From Desmodesmus armatus (taxonomy: Eukaryota > Chlorophyta > Chlorophyceae > Sphaeropleales > Scenedesmaceae): 64,000 nt of DNA. Shown in pieces: positions 46,915 to 58,200 of this stretch. The notes beneath the pieces are model-generated. The model did not search any database, was not told the DNA's origin, and worked only from the letters and a program-made list of their open reading frames with translations. The first letter of the stretch is position 1; the number at the start of each line of letters is the position of its first letter. Where the stretch lies: assembly GCA_007449985.2 (NCBI GenBank), contig VIIQ02000028.1:528001-592000 (forward strand). Reading direction: 5' to 3'. The position numbers and the translations under genes are program-made.

Positions 46915-49900
46915 ATGTTCTCAAGCCAGCAACCAAGGCCGCAGGCGGAATTGAGCTCAAGCCCCAACTGGTAAGTCAGAACAATTGTCTTGCGGGTTTC
47001 AAATAGCTGGTGTGCCAGGACACAATCCAAACCATCCCACTTGCTGCCACCACCCAGGGGAGAGCTTGGCGAAAACATTACCAAGCTGCTGGAGGAAGTG
47101 CCTAGGTCTACATCAGCGCCGCCCCATCTGCAAGATCGTTGGGGAGCGGTGAGTTTCGGGCCTCTCGTTCTAGGCTGCCGTGCCGGTGTGCGCGATGCCC
47201 TGTTGCTGACCGACTTACTCGCTGTGCAGGCTTCCGCTGACCCTACCAACGCCAACAGGGGTTGGTCAGGCATTGAACATGGCGACATCCGCTTTGACGA
47301 GGACTATGCCCGCTTCTATGAGGCTTACTCGGGCCAACGCAAGCTGCCACCGCCAGTTGAGGGCAGGACACTGTACAGTGAACTGGGCTTGCTGCAGCAG
47401 AAGCAGCAGCTGCTGGCCCAGCATTCCAATATGCTGAATTCAGCAACGCCACCACCCAACCAGGCCCTGCTGATGGCGGGAGGGCTCACGCCCGGAGGTG
47501 AGCAGCAGCAGCAGCCGCTGCCAGGGGTCCCTGTCGGCTTGCCCCCCTGCTCAGCAGTCTTCAAGATGTATGGTGCTGGGGTGGAAGTTGTCAGCAGAGC
47601 TCCTGATGCGCTGAACTGCTGCTGATAACCAACTGACCATCACTGCTGTTGTGGTGCAGGCCTGGAGACAATTCAGGAGCAGGGACCAAACAGCGGTTTG
47701 GTGCAGGCCTTCCAGCAGCTGAGTGAGTATCGGATGGCTTGATGTTGGCAGCAACAGTTGCTCATCCTTGCCAGCTGCTTGCCGATGTCCACTTTTAGTG
47801 CAGATGGCAAAGATGCATCCAGTATGTGCAGTACCGTGCCACATGCAACTGTGCGAGAGCTGATGGCTCTGGAGTGTATGCTCAGAAGCACTCATGTTGA
47901 GCAAGCACAGCCTGTATGAAGCCAGCATGCAATTCCCAGGGCAATCACACTCAGTGCTTGCGGCGAACACAACCTCACATTATCCATAGTCGCTGCAATG
48001 TCATGGCGAAGTGGTGCGACCCTCATGGGGAGTGCCCCCTGGCCAGCATCTGCTGCATCATACGTAAGCCTGTTCATGTTTGTTTTGCTGGGCTTTCTGC
48101 TGCAGCTGTGCGTGGGAGCTCGCCAGCACCACGCCTGGGCAATGGCGACCTGGCAGCCGCAGCAGCAATGGCGCAGCTTGGCAGCAAACCTGGCACGCCA
48201 TTTGAAGGTGAGCCCCTGCTGACGCAGCTATCAGCCAGCAGACATGCAATTGCAGCGGGGTGTTGGGCCATCTGTGGCAGGAGCAGCAGCAGCAACTGCA
48301 GCAGTGGCTCTGCTCAGTGCATGCAATTCGTGCATGTTGCTGTCCAGCCAATGCATACTTTGGCACGCTATCATGCTTGAAAGCAGCACCTCCAGCCATC
48401 ACAGCCTCTCTTCTTCGCTTAGGCCTAACTACGTGTCGCGCCCCCCCCCCCCCCCCCCCCCCCGCTGTGTTCCTTGCTCGTGCAGCCGCACTGCAGCAGG
48501 CACTCAGCGCACCCAGCCCGGGTGGGTTGCAGCCAGGGCTAGGCGTGCCCACATCAGCCACCCCACCCCCACACCTGGGCCACCCAGGGCTAGGGCCGCT
48601 CAACGGCATTGCAGGTGCCAGCCCACCCCCACAGGCAGCAGCGGCGGCAGCAGCGGCAGCGCTACAGCAGCACCACCTAGCAGCAGCAGCAGGGGTCAAC
48701 CCCCTCCTGGGCAACACGCTGGCGCAGTCGCCAGAGTACATGGCAGCATACACAGCAGCATACCAGGCGGCACTCATGTCGCAGCCCAGCGGGTTACCTG
48801 GCATGCCACCCATGCCGGGGGTGAACCCCCAGCTGGCAGCACTGCAAGCAGCACAGGCAGCAGCAATGGGGGCCTTTGGGGGCCCGGCAGCAGGCCTGCC
48901 GCAGCTGCAGCAGCAGGTGCTGGCCGCAGCCATGCAGCAGCAGCTCGCAGGCATGCCAGGGGCGTATAACTACCCTGGCAACGCAGCAGCTGCTGCCGCC
49001 GCCGCAGCTGCGGCAGCCGCCGCCGCCGCTGCAGCAGGTGCTGGCCGCATGCACCTGCCGCCAGGTGCAGGACACAGGGGGGACGTGCATGGGTTTGGCG
49101 ACAGGGACGACCGCGACGGGCGTGGGGAGCTGGGTAAACGCAGCGGCAGCAAGGGTGGCGGCAAGGATGGGCGCCCCGGTGGCAGGCGGGGTGACAGAGA
49201 TAAGGACGGCAGCAGTCACGATGAGGGCATTGCACACTTTGCGCAGCGCTTCCAGAACCTGGAGGAGGTTGCGGGGCAGCTGATGAGCATTGCGCAGGAC
49301 CAGAATGGCTGCCGCTTCCTGCAGCGCAAGTTTGACGAGGGTGGGGCGGCAGCGGTCGCAGCGGTGTTCCCTGAGCTGCTGGAGCATGTGACGGAGCTGA
49401 TGATGGACCCCTTCGGCAACTACCTGGTGCAGAAGCTGCTGGACCGCTGCAGGTGCGGTTGGGGTTCTAGAGGGGACGAGGTTACTGCTAGCTGGCTGTG
49501 TTTGACTGGACCAGCAGCTTGTGTGGGTTGCTGTGGTGTTGTGCCCAAATGCATTGTGGTGGTGTCTCTGGCCCCTTACCCCTTGACCTCTGCAGAACAC
49601 AGAGGTGGGATGCTGCACCGGCTGGATGCGCTACTAATGACAGGGCCTGGTGCTCAGCTCTAACTGAACCTATTTGTGCTGTGCCTGCAGCTGCTGACAG
49701 CGCACCCCATATGCCTGACTCCTCCTCCTCCGTGCTTGCTGCTGCTGCCGCCGCCATGGCTGTGCTGTGTGCTTGTGTGCTGCTTGTGTCTCCTGCAGTG
49801 AGGAGCAGCGCTTGGAGGTGCTCAAGCACGTGTGTGACAAGGGTCAGATCGTCGAGGTCGCGCTCAACACACACGGCACGCGTGCAGTGCAGAAGCTGAT

Positions 49901-50856
49901 TGAGACCCTCACCAGCCGCGAGCAGCGGGCGCTGGTGATCAGCGCGCTGGGCCCTGGGGTGGTGTCCCTCATCAAGGACCTGAATGGGAACCATGTGGTG
50001 CAGCGCTGTCTGCAGAGACTGGGGCCTGACGACAGCCAGTTTGTGTATGATGCGGCGCGCAACCACTGCGTGGAGATTGCGACACACAGGCACGGGTGCT
50101 GTGTGTTGCAGCGCTGCATCGACTTTGCCACACCCACGCAGAAGACGGATTTGGTGGCGGAGGTTGGAAGGAATGCACTGGCGCTCAGCCAGGTGGGTTC
50201 GTGTGTGGTTCAGGGTAGCTGCCAACAAGCTTGTTCAGCCTGTGTTTAGCATCTGCATGCGCAGCAGTGTTGAGCATCTGCATGCGCAGCAGTTGTGGCA
50301 AGAGTGCTGCTCACAGCTAATACTGATGCAAGACTGTCTTGAAGATTTTGTGTCACACTAGTTGGTATAGTGTGATTCTACCCCAAGTTCCATTGATGCT
50401 GATGTTGTGCTCTGCTGTGCTGCACTTGCTGCCTGCTGTGTTACTGTTGTGCTGCGCTGTGCTGTGTTCCTGCAGGACGCGTTTGGCAACTATGTGGTGC
50501 AGTACGTGCTGGAGCTGGGCCAGGCTGACAGCAGCAGGGCGGTCATGATGAGCATCAAGGGCCACTTTGCAGAGCTCAGCATGCAGAAGTTCAGCAGCAA
50601 TGTGGTGGAGAAGTGCCTGAAGCTTGGCGGGCTGGATCCAGAGCGGGAGATCATCATCCAGGAGCTCGTGGCCTCTCCCCTGCTGCCGCGCCTGCTGCAG
50701 GACAGCTATGGGAACTACGTGGTGCAGAGTGCGCTGACCATCAGCAGTGGGGGGGTGCACCAGGACTTGGTGGACGCCATCAAGCCCTTCCTGCCCAGCC
50801 TGCGGGGCACCCCACATGGCAAGCGCATCCTGCAGAAGATCAATGGAAAGGTCTGA
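46915..50856 (+). CDS. Pumilio/PUF RNA-binding protein, Puf4-like
   Basis: PUF proteins bind UGUA-type motifs in mRNA 3' ends and repress or localise the message in the cytoplasm. Eight in-phase exons, 46915-46970, 47058-47148, 47230-47497, 47660-47722, 48106-48207, 48486-49452, 49799-50192 and 50476-50856, encode 773 residues. The N-terminal part carries EEVPRSTSAPP, as in plant Pumilios, then Ala-, Gln- and Pro-rich linkers including an Ala18 tract (near 48984-49036). Eight PUF repeats follow from about residue 445, with base-reading triads C-R-Q (GCRFLQ), N-Y-Q (GNYLVQ), T-R-Q (GTRAVQ), N-H-Q (GNHVVQ), C-C-Q (GCCVLQ), N-Y-Q (GNYVVQ), S-N-E (SSNVVE) and N-Y-Q (GNYVVQ). The blocks THGTRAVQKLIE and THRHGCCVLQRCID are typical of the Puf4/APUM7-12 branch rather than of PUM1/2. 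Identity is certain; subfamily is likely. Confidence 0.96.
48441..48463. repeat. C23 homopolymer before a splice acceptor
   Basis: Twenty-three consecutive C bases lie 22 bases upstream of the acceptor at 48485 in the Pumilio gene, in the place of the polypyrimidine tract. The minus strand is a G23 run. Confidence 0.95.
50248..50297. repeat. Two-copy 25-base tandem repeat
   Basis: AGCATCTGCATGCGCAGCAG recurs exactly at 50248 and 50273, period 25, in the last intron of the Pumilio gene. Confidence 0.9.
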
Positions 50857-51256
50857 GCAGCTGTGAGAGGGCCTTGGGGGTTCAGCCGGTGGGTGGGCAA
50901 CGGGTGCTGGGGCAGCATCTGTGCAGCAGGCGGTGGAGCAGCAGGGTTGACTGGTGTTGTGTGCTGCGCTGCTGCACAAGGCTTGGAGGGGCTGGGGCTG
51001 TGCGTGTGAGGAAGGTCGCGCGCCAAGTGTTGCGGCATGGCGTGCGGGTGACCCCTCCTGGGTGGGTTTTGCGTGTGTGACCATGCCCTTTGCATGGACG
51101 GGCATGGGGAGTGGGAAGTTGAGTGCACAGCAAGCAACACAGCACCAGCGTGAGGCGTGTGGGTTGCTCACAGTCAAGATGGCATTGCGGCCCCGCATGG
51201 TTGGCCAGGTGCTTGGCAGGGTGGGCGGGGCGCGATGGTAGCTGCCGTCCTGGCGT

Positions 51257-51261
51257 TGTAA
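51257..51261 (+). terminator. TGTAA polyadenylation signal, Pumilio gene
   Basis: The first sense-strand TGTAA after the Pumilio stop lies 400 bases downstream, within the TG-rich tract. Confidence 0.45.
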
Positions 51262-52388
51262 GGGGGTTTGCTGTGGAGAAGCGCTGTACAGGTGTGAATG
51301 GTATGTGGTGCAGTGCAAGCAGTGCTTGTGTGGTTTGTGAGGGAGTGAGCGAGAGTGTGTACGTTGCTGAATGTCGTCCTTGGTTGTTATAGATGCTGTG
51401 TGCTGAGCTGGCACCAGCAGATGCTGTTTGTTGCCAGCACGGAGCACAGCAGGTGCTTGGATGAGACACACCCAGCTGGCAGGGCGTGCACTTGACTGCA
51501 GCCCCTGGTGCCCGAGCACTGGTGTGGTTGTGTATGCCTCTCTGTGTGTGGGCACATCCAGCCTGTCATGGTGCTGGATGTCACAAGCGATGAGGGAGGG
51601 AGGGGGTTGAGTACACAGCTTGTAGAGCACCAGGACAGCACACCTACTTGCCTTGCGGCTGGTGTGCGTACTGTCTGCACCCAGATCGCTTACATCTATC
51701 ACGTCTGCAGCAGCACCTAGTGCTCACAGCAGGAGCCAGCACCTGAGGTTGTTGGTCAGGGTTGAGAAACCCAAACTCCAAAGCCCAACCAGATATACCA
51801 TTAGGGGTATGGCTGGTGATGGTGATGTCGGGGGTGAGGGGTTGTGTCTGTTCTGGGGCCTGTCATGTGTACAACAGTGTAGTGGCCACTGATACAGAGG
51901 CCACCTGTGTATCACAACAAGCAGCCCCTCAATTGTTGCTGCTGCGTTTCCACAGCATCATCTCGCGGCGTGTTTGTTTATATAACGTCACAGAGATCCC
52001 GCCAGCGCACTCAAGCTGCAGGCAGACCCCAGCCGTGGCTCAGTGGGCACAGGCGCTGTGGCTACTGCTTGCATCTGCACCTGCATGCAGCACGATTATG
52101 CATGCTGGCAGATGCAGGGCTTGGTGTGCTGCAAAGTGCGGGACAATTGTACGAGGCTTCTGTCCCCGAAGCCTCCTTCTATGATTTTTTGTTGTACCTG
52201 ACGGGGCAAGGATTAGTCTGGGTGTGTGACAGCGTGAGTCCCAGCTGGGCTTGAAGGCTGCAGTGGGTCTTCCTTCTGCAGCTGTGTGTGGGCGAGCAGC
52301 AGGTGCAGGACGTGACTGGTGTGTTCTGTTGACTGCGCACTTGTGCAGGATGAGTTTACGCAACAAAACTTGTAATCAATTTGTCAGT

Positions 52389-52440
52389 CCTTTGGGTGTT
52401 GCCTGGCATATACCCCTTTGGGTGTTGCCTGGCATATACC
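52389..52440. repeat. Perfect two-copy 26-base tandem duplication
   Basis: The unit CCTTTGGGTGTTGCCTGGCA plus ATATACC occurs twice without a change at 52389-52414 and 52415-52440. It is non-coding. Confidence 0.95.
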
Positions 52441-52826
52441 CCACAGAAGCTGGTTGGGAGGAGATGCTTAGCTTGCCTGCTACAGCTGTCAGATGGCGTG
52501 CATGCTGACCCAGCTGTCAGTTGATGAGCATCATAATGGCAGTGCTGGTACCTAGTAAGCTGTGCTTCTCCAATCTCACTTGAGAATGCCTTGCACAGGA
52601 CTGCCTGTCCTAGACTCATGACTGCTTATCAGTGTCGCATCACATCATGATGCAGAGCTGGAACCCAATTTTGCTAACACTAGTACAGTCCCACTGTGCT
52701 CTACGACTTCATACACCCAGTTGATATCTTCACCACAACATGTTGACCAACAGGCTGTCACCAGCCTCAAAGGCCCCTATTCAACAACTTGATACACACA
52801 CGCAGAGCTGTGGCGGCATGGCCACT

Positions 52827-54576
52827 CTACAGCCAACACAGCAGGAACCACGGGGTTTTCTCAGCTGCATCTGCTGTCAGCACCCTATCGATATGAATAG
52901 GCCCCCTGCACAGCAGGTAGTGGCCCTTCTTGGGTAACTGCACTCGCCGCCCTGGCCCATCCCCCTGCTGCACCTGCGTGTGCAGCACACCCTCTGCATA
53001 CACGTGTGCCACATCCCATGCTGCTAGGTCTGCTGCTCCCTCTGCCACAGGGCTAGCTGCTGCTCCGTGGGCTGCAGAAGACGCTGCAGATGCTCCTGCA
53101 TCCACTGTAGCACTCTCCTCATCATCTGCACCCACAGGTATCAGCGGCAGCGCTTCACCCGCCCTGTACTGATCCAAGGGACTAAGCTGATCTCGTAGGA
53201 TGGCTGACGCTGACACCAGCTTCACACTAGCCAGGTCTATGACCAGCTCCACGTCTGTGACAGTAGCATCTGCTGCCTCCATCGCTGCCGCCTGCTGCTG
53301 CCGGGCTTGCCGCATGGACTCTAGCAGTCCTGCGGACACGAGGGGCTTGAGCGCTGTGAAGTCTGCTGCTGCGTAGAGCTGTGTGCTGTACTCCAGGGCC
53401 TGTTTGACCCCAGCCTTGAAGCTGTCGGCGTCCCAGTCTGCATGGGCCTGAGACAGCAGGAACTCTGAGATGAGGCTGTGCTGACGGTACATGTAGGACA
53501 GCGGCCACGTCAGGTTTGAGCCGCCATCCCCACACAACAGCCGGCGGAGGAGCCCTGCAGCAGACGCCCAGACAGCAGACGGCAGGGAGGCAGCAAGGGA
53601 GGCATGTGTTGAGGACAACTCACTCAAGCTTGCGAGAGTGTGCAGGCAGCAGAACGTGAGGCTGGGAACACACATAGAAATTTGAGGCTGCAGGGAACCG
53701 ACACTCCACCCAGGACACTCCCGTTCAGGAGGGGTTGAGGGCCGATCAGTTTGGTGCAGGAGATGAGGGATGTGGTGTGACCGGGGCGCAAGTTGCACAC
53801 TCTTATTTCTGGCTGCAAGTGCACATATAGAAGCCTCTTCATGGCTGTCGGCGCAGCTGCTTGAGCTGTAACACTTTGGCATGCCACGAACATTGCTGTG
53901 ATTCAAGCGGATGCAGAGGAGCGCTCAAGGAGTGCGTGGTGTGCCGCCAAGCCTTGCTGCCTAGGCCTTGTGAGTAGCAGTTTCAACCCTCCCAAGTATC
54001 ACTATTACCTGGCGGCTGGGGTTGATAATATTCAGCCCAGGTTATGAACTGAGGGTAGGTCAGGCTGGAGTTGACTAGCAAGCCAAAAGCTCTTGACCAC
54101 CACATGCTGCTCTCCACACGCCACTCTGCTAGGAGACCGTTGGGACCCTCCAACGGGCCTTCCTCATCAGGCGACCCCTGCTTCTGCTTCTCCTGCTGCT
54201 GTTCGTCAGGAGGCTGTGGCTCCTGCTGCTGCTGCTTATTGTCAGCCGACGCCTGCTGCTGCTGTTGTTTGCTTGATGGCTGTTCCTGCTGCTGCTGCTC
54301 TTGCTGCTGCTCCTTCTCTGGGCTGCCAGGCTGTTGCTGTGCTGCATGCCATGCTGGCAGCAGGTGCATTTGAAGGGCAGGTACATGTTGCGCAGCTGCG
54401 TGCAGCTGCCCCTGCAGCTGCATGTGATGGATGGTTGCAGCATGATGGCAGGGTGGGAGGACCACTGCTGGGGCAAAGGGCAACAGCTGTGAGGCGATAG
54501 GCAGGCATGCACGATGCCATGCCGACAGTTGACGTAGAAGTAAGTGCATTCTTTGGAAGTTTAGAGCACTGGACAT
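52827..54576 (-). CDS. Tim44-like domain protein, probably mitochondrial
   Basis: Two exons in phase, 54009-54576 and 52827-53554, encode 431 residues; a second ATG at 54549 would give 422. The N-terminus (MHLLLRQLSAWHRACLPIASQLL from the second ATG, shown here as MHLLLRQLSAWHR and ACLPIASQLL) is basic, hydrophobic and free of acids, as in mitochondrial targeting peptides. A Gln/Glu/Lys-rich linker at about residues 110-150 comes from CAG/CTG repeats. The second exon has SEFLLSQAHADWDADSFKAG, then VKQALEYSTQLYAAADFTAL and KPLVSAGLLESM, a pattern like the Tim44/Mba1/bL45 fold in which a helical approach leads to a short cone-shaped domain. Those proteins act at the inner membrane in import or in binding the mitoribosome. 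The match is by eye and modest. The C-terminus ends FLLCWL. It converges on the Pumilio gene and diverges from the kinase gene. Confidence 0.68.
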
Positions 54577-55282
54577 GCACAGGCGGTCTATCGGGACACT
54601 ATATAAAGATCTGATCTGCAGAGAAGTTTTTTTTTCCAATTGCGTCACACTTGTGCATTGCAGCCAAACTGCCGCAGAATGTTTCATAGAAGAGGTTATA
54701 GTGAGGTATGTGCCTGCACCCTGTCTGTACTGTCACTTGCCACCCTGAACAGTTTTGCAGCTGCGAAGCGTTTGGCTCTCTGATCAACCTCTCTACTACA
54801 ATAATGGTGTAATAAGGTTTATCATGTGGATGCTTGCTGGCGGGCAGTGCATAATGCAGAGATCAACAGCAACTGGACCAGCCATGCACATGAACAGCCT
54901 TCTGATGGGCGCCCAAGCTCAAGCCTGCGGCCTCTGCAATTCACAGCAAGTATTTATGCTCCTTAAATCAAAGCACGTGCCTCACAGCCCCAAAACCCAT
55001 GTACCTGTAGGCCGTTATCACTGTCGGTCCCTGTCCCTCCAGCACCAAATTTCACGGCGATGCTGTCAAATGTTCATGCTGGATATGCATCTATAAAAAA
55101 TTCATTCATTGAGCATGCCTCTTGTTGAGAGTGTCAAACTTCCCAACCAGCACCCGACGTGCTACCGCGCTTCACTCTCCACAACCTGGAACAGCGTGAA
55201 AGCAGCAGTGACCTCTCTACCACCATCCCAGAGAATGTCGCGCTTGAGGTCGCCAGAGTGTTGAAAAAAACAGCTTGGTTGC
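54577..55282. promoter_or_regulatory. Upstream region between the divergent Tim44-like and kinase genes
   Basis: This 706-base gap separates head-to-head start codons. On the minus strand a TATATAGTG motif at about 54597-54603 lies some 25 bases before the first ATG, too close for a TATA box unless the second ATG is used. No other element is recognised. Confidence 0.4.
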
Positions 55283-58200
55283 ATGCAACTGGTTGCAGTA
55301 GTGGTGCTGGTGTTGCTGGCTGGCCTGCGGGGCACAACAGCAGCACGTAGACTACGACAAGATGATGGAAGTGGGGGTCAACTATCCTACAGGACCCTGT
55401 GGGATGCAGCAGCACGGTGAGTCAATGAAGGCCTCTGCAGCTGCCGCAACAGTTGTGTGACCTGCAGTTGGCCCACCCACGGCGTGTCTTTCAAGCCGAG
55501 TGCCTGCTCGTTGTGTGCTTGAGTAGGGACAGAGGGAGTGTCCGATGCACCAACTAATGAGAAAGTGTCCTGGTCAGCCCCCCCTGCCCTCAGTGGAGTT
55601 TGCTTGCCATTGTTTGCCACCTGCAGGGAGACCTGGTTTTTCCCTCAGCTGTCAGGAGGAGGTGCCTTGGCAAACGCAGACCTCACGGAATGGGCGGGCA
55701 ACCAGGAGTTTGGTGCCATCACGAAGTATGCCAGGAACCCCAACTCAACAGGCACTGTCTTCCTGCCAGGCCCTGTGGAAGCATATGAGGAGCAGGCAGA
55801 AGCTCAATGCCTGTCAATCCAGGAAGCATACAACGTGTTAGCCCGTCAACCCAGGATGCCTGCAGACTACATCAGCAGCATGATCGTGATGGGGCAGACA
55901 CTCAACAGCAGCAGCTTTGAGGACGGCAAAGTCCTGCGCACCTTCCACAGTGACGTGAGGCTGCAGTTGGGGAGGAGGCAGCGGTGAGTGACCGCAGGCA
56001 GGAGCATAGGATGCAGCACAGCAGCAGTTGCTTGTGTAGCCGTGGATCACATCAGCACAGGCCTGCTGCTTTGTCATCACACAGCAGCGCACATGATGCA
56101 ACACCCCATGGCCAGTTGCGCCAAGGACGGCCTCCCATTACAGGCGGCTGTTGTGAACCCACAACAGGCAGTCTCGTAACATGCTACTATTGAATTTTTC
56201 CTGCATTAGAGGTCTTGCTAAACCAGCTTGTGCTGCCACGGGCAGCTATGCATCATGCCACATGTTGCATCCAGTTAGCATTCCCCCACCGCGCTGTGAC
56301 AGCCATGACCGCCGTGTTCCTTCCGTTTGATTGCCCACAGCAACGGCATCATGCAATGGGTGCTTCGCAATGCAAGCACCATCAGGATCCCTGGCAGCAG
56401 CTTCCCCCCTCAGTACAAAGATGTGGGCCTCATCCCCGCTTTGATGGACATCAAAGCTGGTGCTGCATACGTGCACGTCACCGACTTACCGTGAGTGTAT
56501 GCTTTACCCGTTGAAGTAATGAGAATTATGTTGCAGACGCTACAAGCAGCCAGCCGCCTCCTGCATGGGGGCCAGACTGCACTGCATCAGCATCACCAAG
56601 TCAGGCCCAAAGCAGTGCCCACGTATGATACGTGCCAATGTACGGCAGAGCACCAGTTCAGTCACGCCTTTCGTGGCCGCTACGCTCTTGCTGCTGCTGT
56701 TGCACTGTCACAACCCGCTGCCACCATCCCACTCTGTCGCTGTGCCATGCGCAGCATACGTGTTGACAAGTACGAGCCAATGTGGGCCGAGAAACGCGCA
56801 GAGGCTCTCCGGAGTGCCGGCCTCCCTACCGACAGCCTCACCTGCCCCCGCCCAGCAGGCAGCCCCCGCATGGCTCTGGCGCTCGGTATAGCAGTGCCAG
56901 TCGGCGCCATCCTGATTTGCGTGTGTGCCGCACTCCTTTGGTGGGCGCGCCGCCGCGCGCAGTCCCACCAACGCAGCCAGCATGTTGAGGAAGCCGACTT
57001 ATCTGACGTGACCCAAAAGCAGGGCAGCAAAACAGAGAGTGTGGCAGATGCTACAATGGATGTCCACAGCTTCAGGGACCAACACGGTGTGTTGTGGTCA
57101 GCGCAGGTGGCACCTGCCTCTGGGTCAAACCCTCCTTCAATTGGCTCACAGACACAACAACTGCAGGGTTCAGACGTGCCAAGCACCTCAGGTTCCAACA
57201 CCTCCAACATGGCTTCTGGAGGCATCGGGGTACGTCAGAGCACCTCGCAGGGATCCTTTGCGCCCAGCTTGGTGTGGAGCAGTCCCTTTGCCATGGGCAC
57301 GTCTGTCTTTGCAGTGGGGGCGCCAGGTGCAGGCAGCAGTGCAGCTCAGGGCAGGGACATCAGGCGGGCAGTGTGGAGCAGAGGCATCAGCCGCAGCATG
57401 AGCCCTGCCGTACACGAGAGCCTTGGGGGTGCAGGGCCCGGCATGTACAACAACGGGTGAGCTTTGTGCGGACTTTTCTTGCAACCCAGCTGGTTGCATG
57501 CATAGGCGACATTTGGTTGATATGCGTGGCAGGCGTCTCGCTTTGTTGTATGCAACGCGTGGGCCGTGTGTGCATGCCGTGTGTAGCTGACCCATGTGTT
57601 ACGTATGCATGTGCTGCTCTTGCTGCCCTTGTGTTACAATGCTGCCAACAGAGCAGCACAGCCACCTGATGCCCCAGGAGGTCAACAGGCTCTTTCTAAC
57701 ACCGTATGGTGGCTGCCGGCATGGCAGAACCTGCAGCAAGCATACACACGGCTGGCAGGACCGCGGAGAGCTGCTGCCAGCACAGTGTACAGGGGAGGCC
57801 TGTCGTTGACTGAGTCGATGCCCATGGGGAAGATCCCCTCAGGCCTGGTCCTGCAGCTGCAGGATCTTGTGCTGGAGCAGCAGCCGATAGGAGCAGGAGC
57901 AGAGGGCAAGGTGAGACACACTTGGTGTCAGCACAGAGGGAGGGGCCAAGCGGTGCTGCTTGATGGGCGGGACGGACCGGTACATGCCCGTACATGCAGC
58001 AGGCAGGGTACAGTTGCAGCAACTGCAGGAGCAGGGTAGTTTAAGACAGCGGCTGCCCCAGCTGTGCATGTCAAAGGTAGGGCAAGCAGCAGGGATGCCT
58101 GTATGCCAGCATCTGCACATCAGCACATCAACCGACCTGCCTTTGCTGTCCTGCGACGCAGGTTTTCCGTGGGACCTGGAAGCACAGTGACATCGCTGCC

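Larger units (their letters stand above)
50857..52826. other. Gap between convergent Pumilio and Tim44-like genes
   Basis: Nearly 2 kb contains the 3' ends of both genes. The first 0.9 kb is strongly TG-rich on the plus strand, as after other plus-strand stops. No supported gene was found. A TGTAA and a tandem duplication are listed separately. Confidence 0.5.

Noticed and set aside
48441..48463. C23 run as an assembly gap filler
   Set aside because: Filler is normally written as N; a real homopolymer in an intron is more likely, though its exact length is doubtful.
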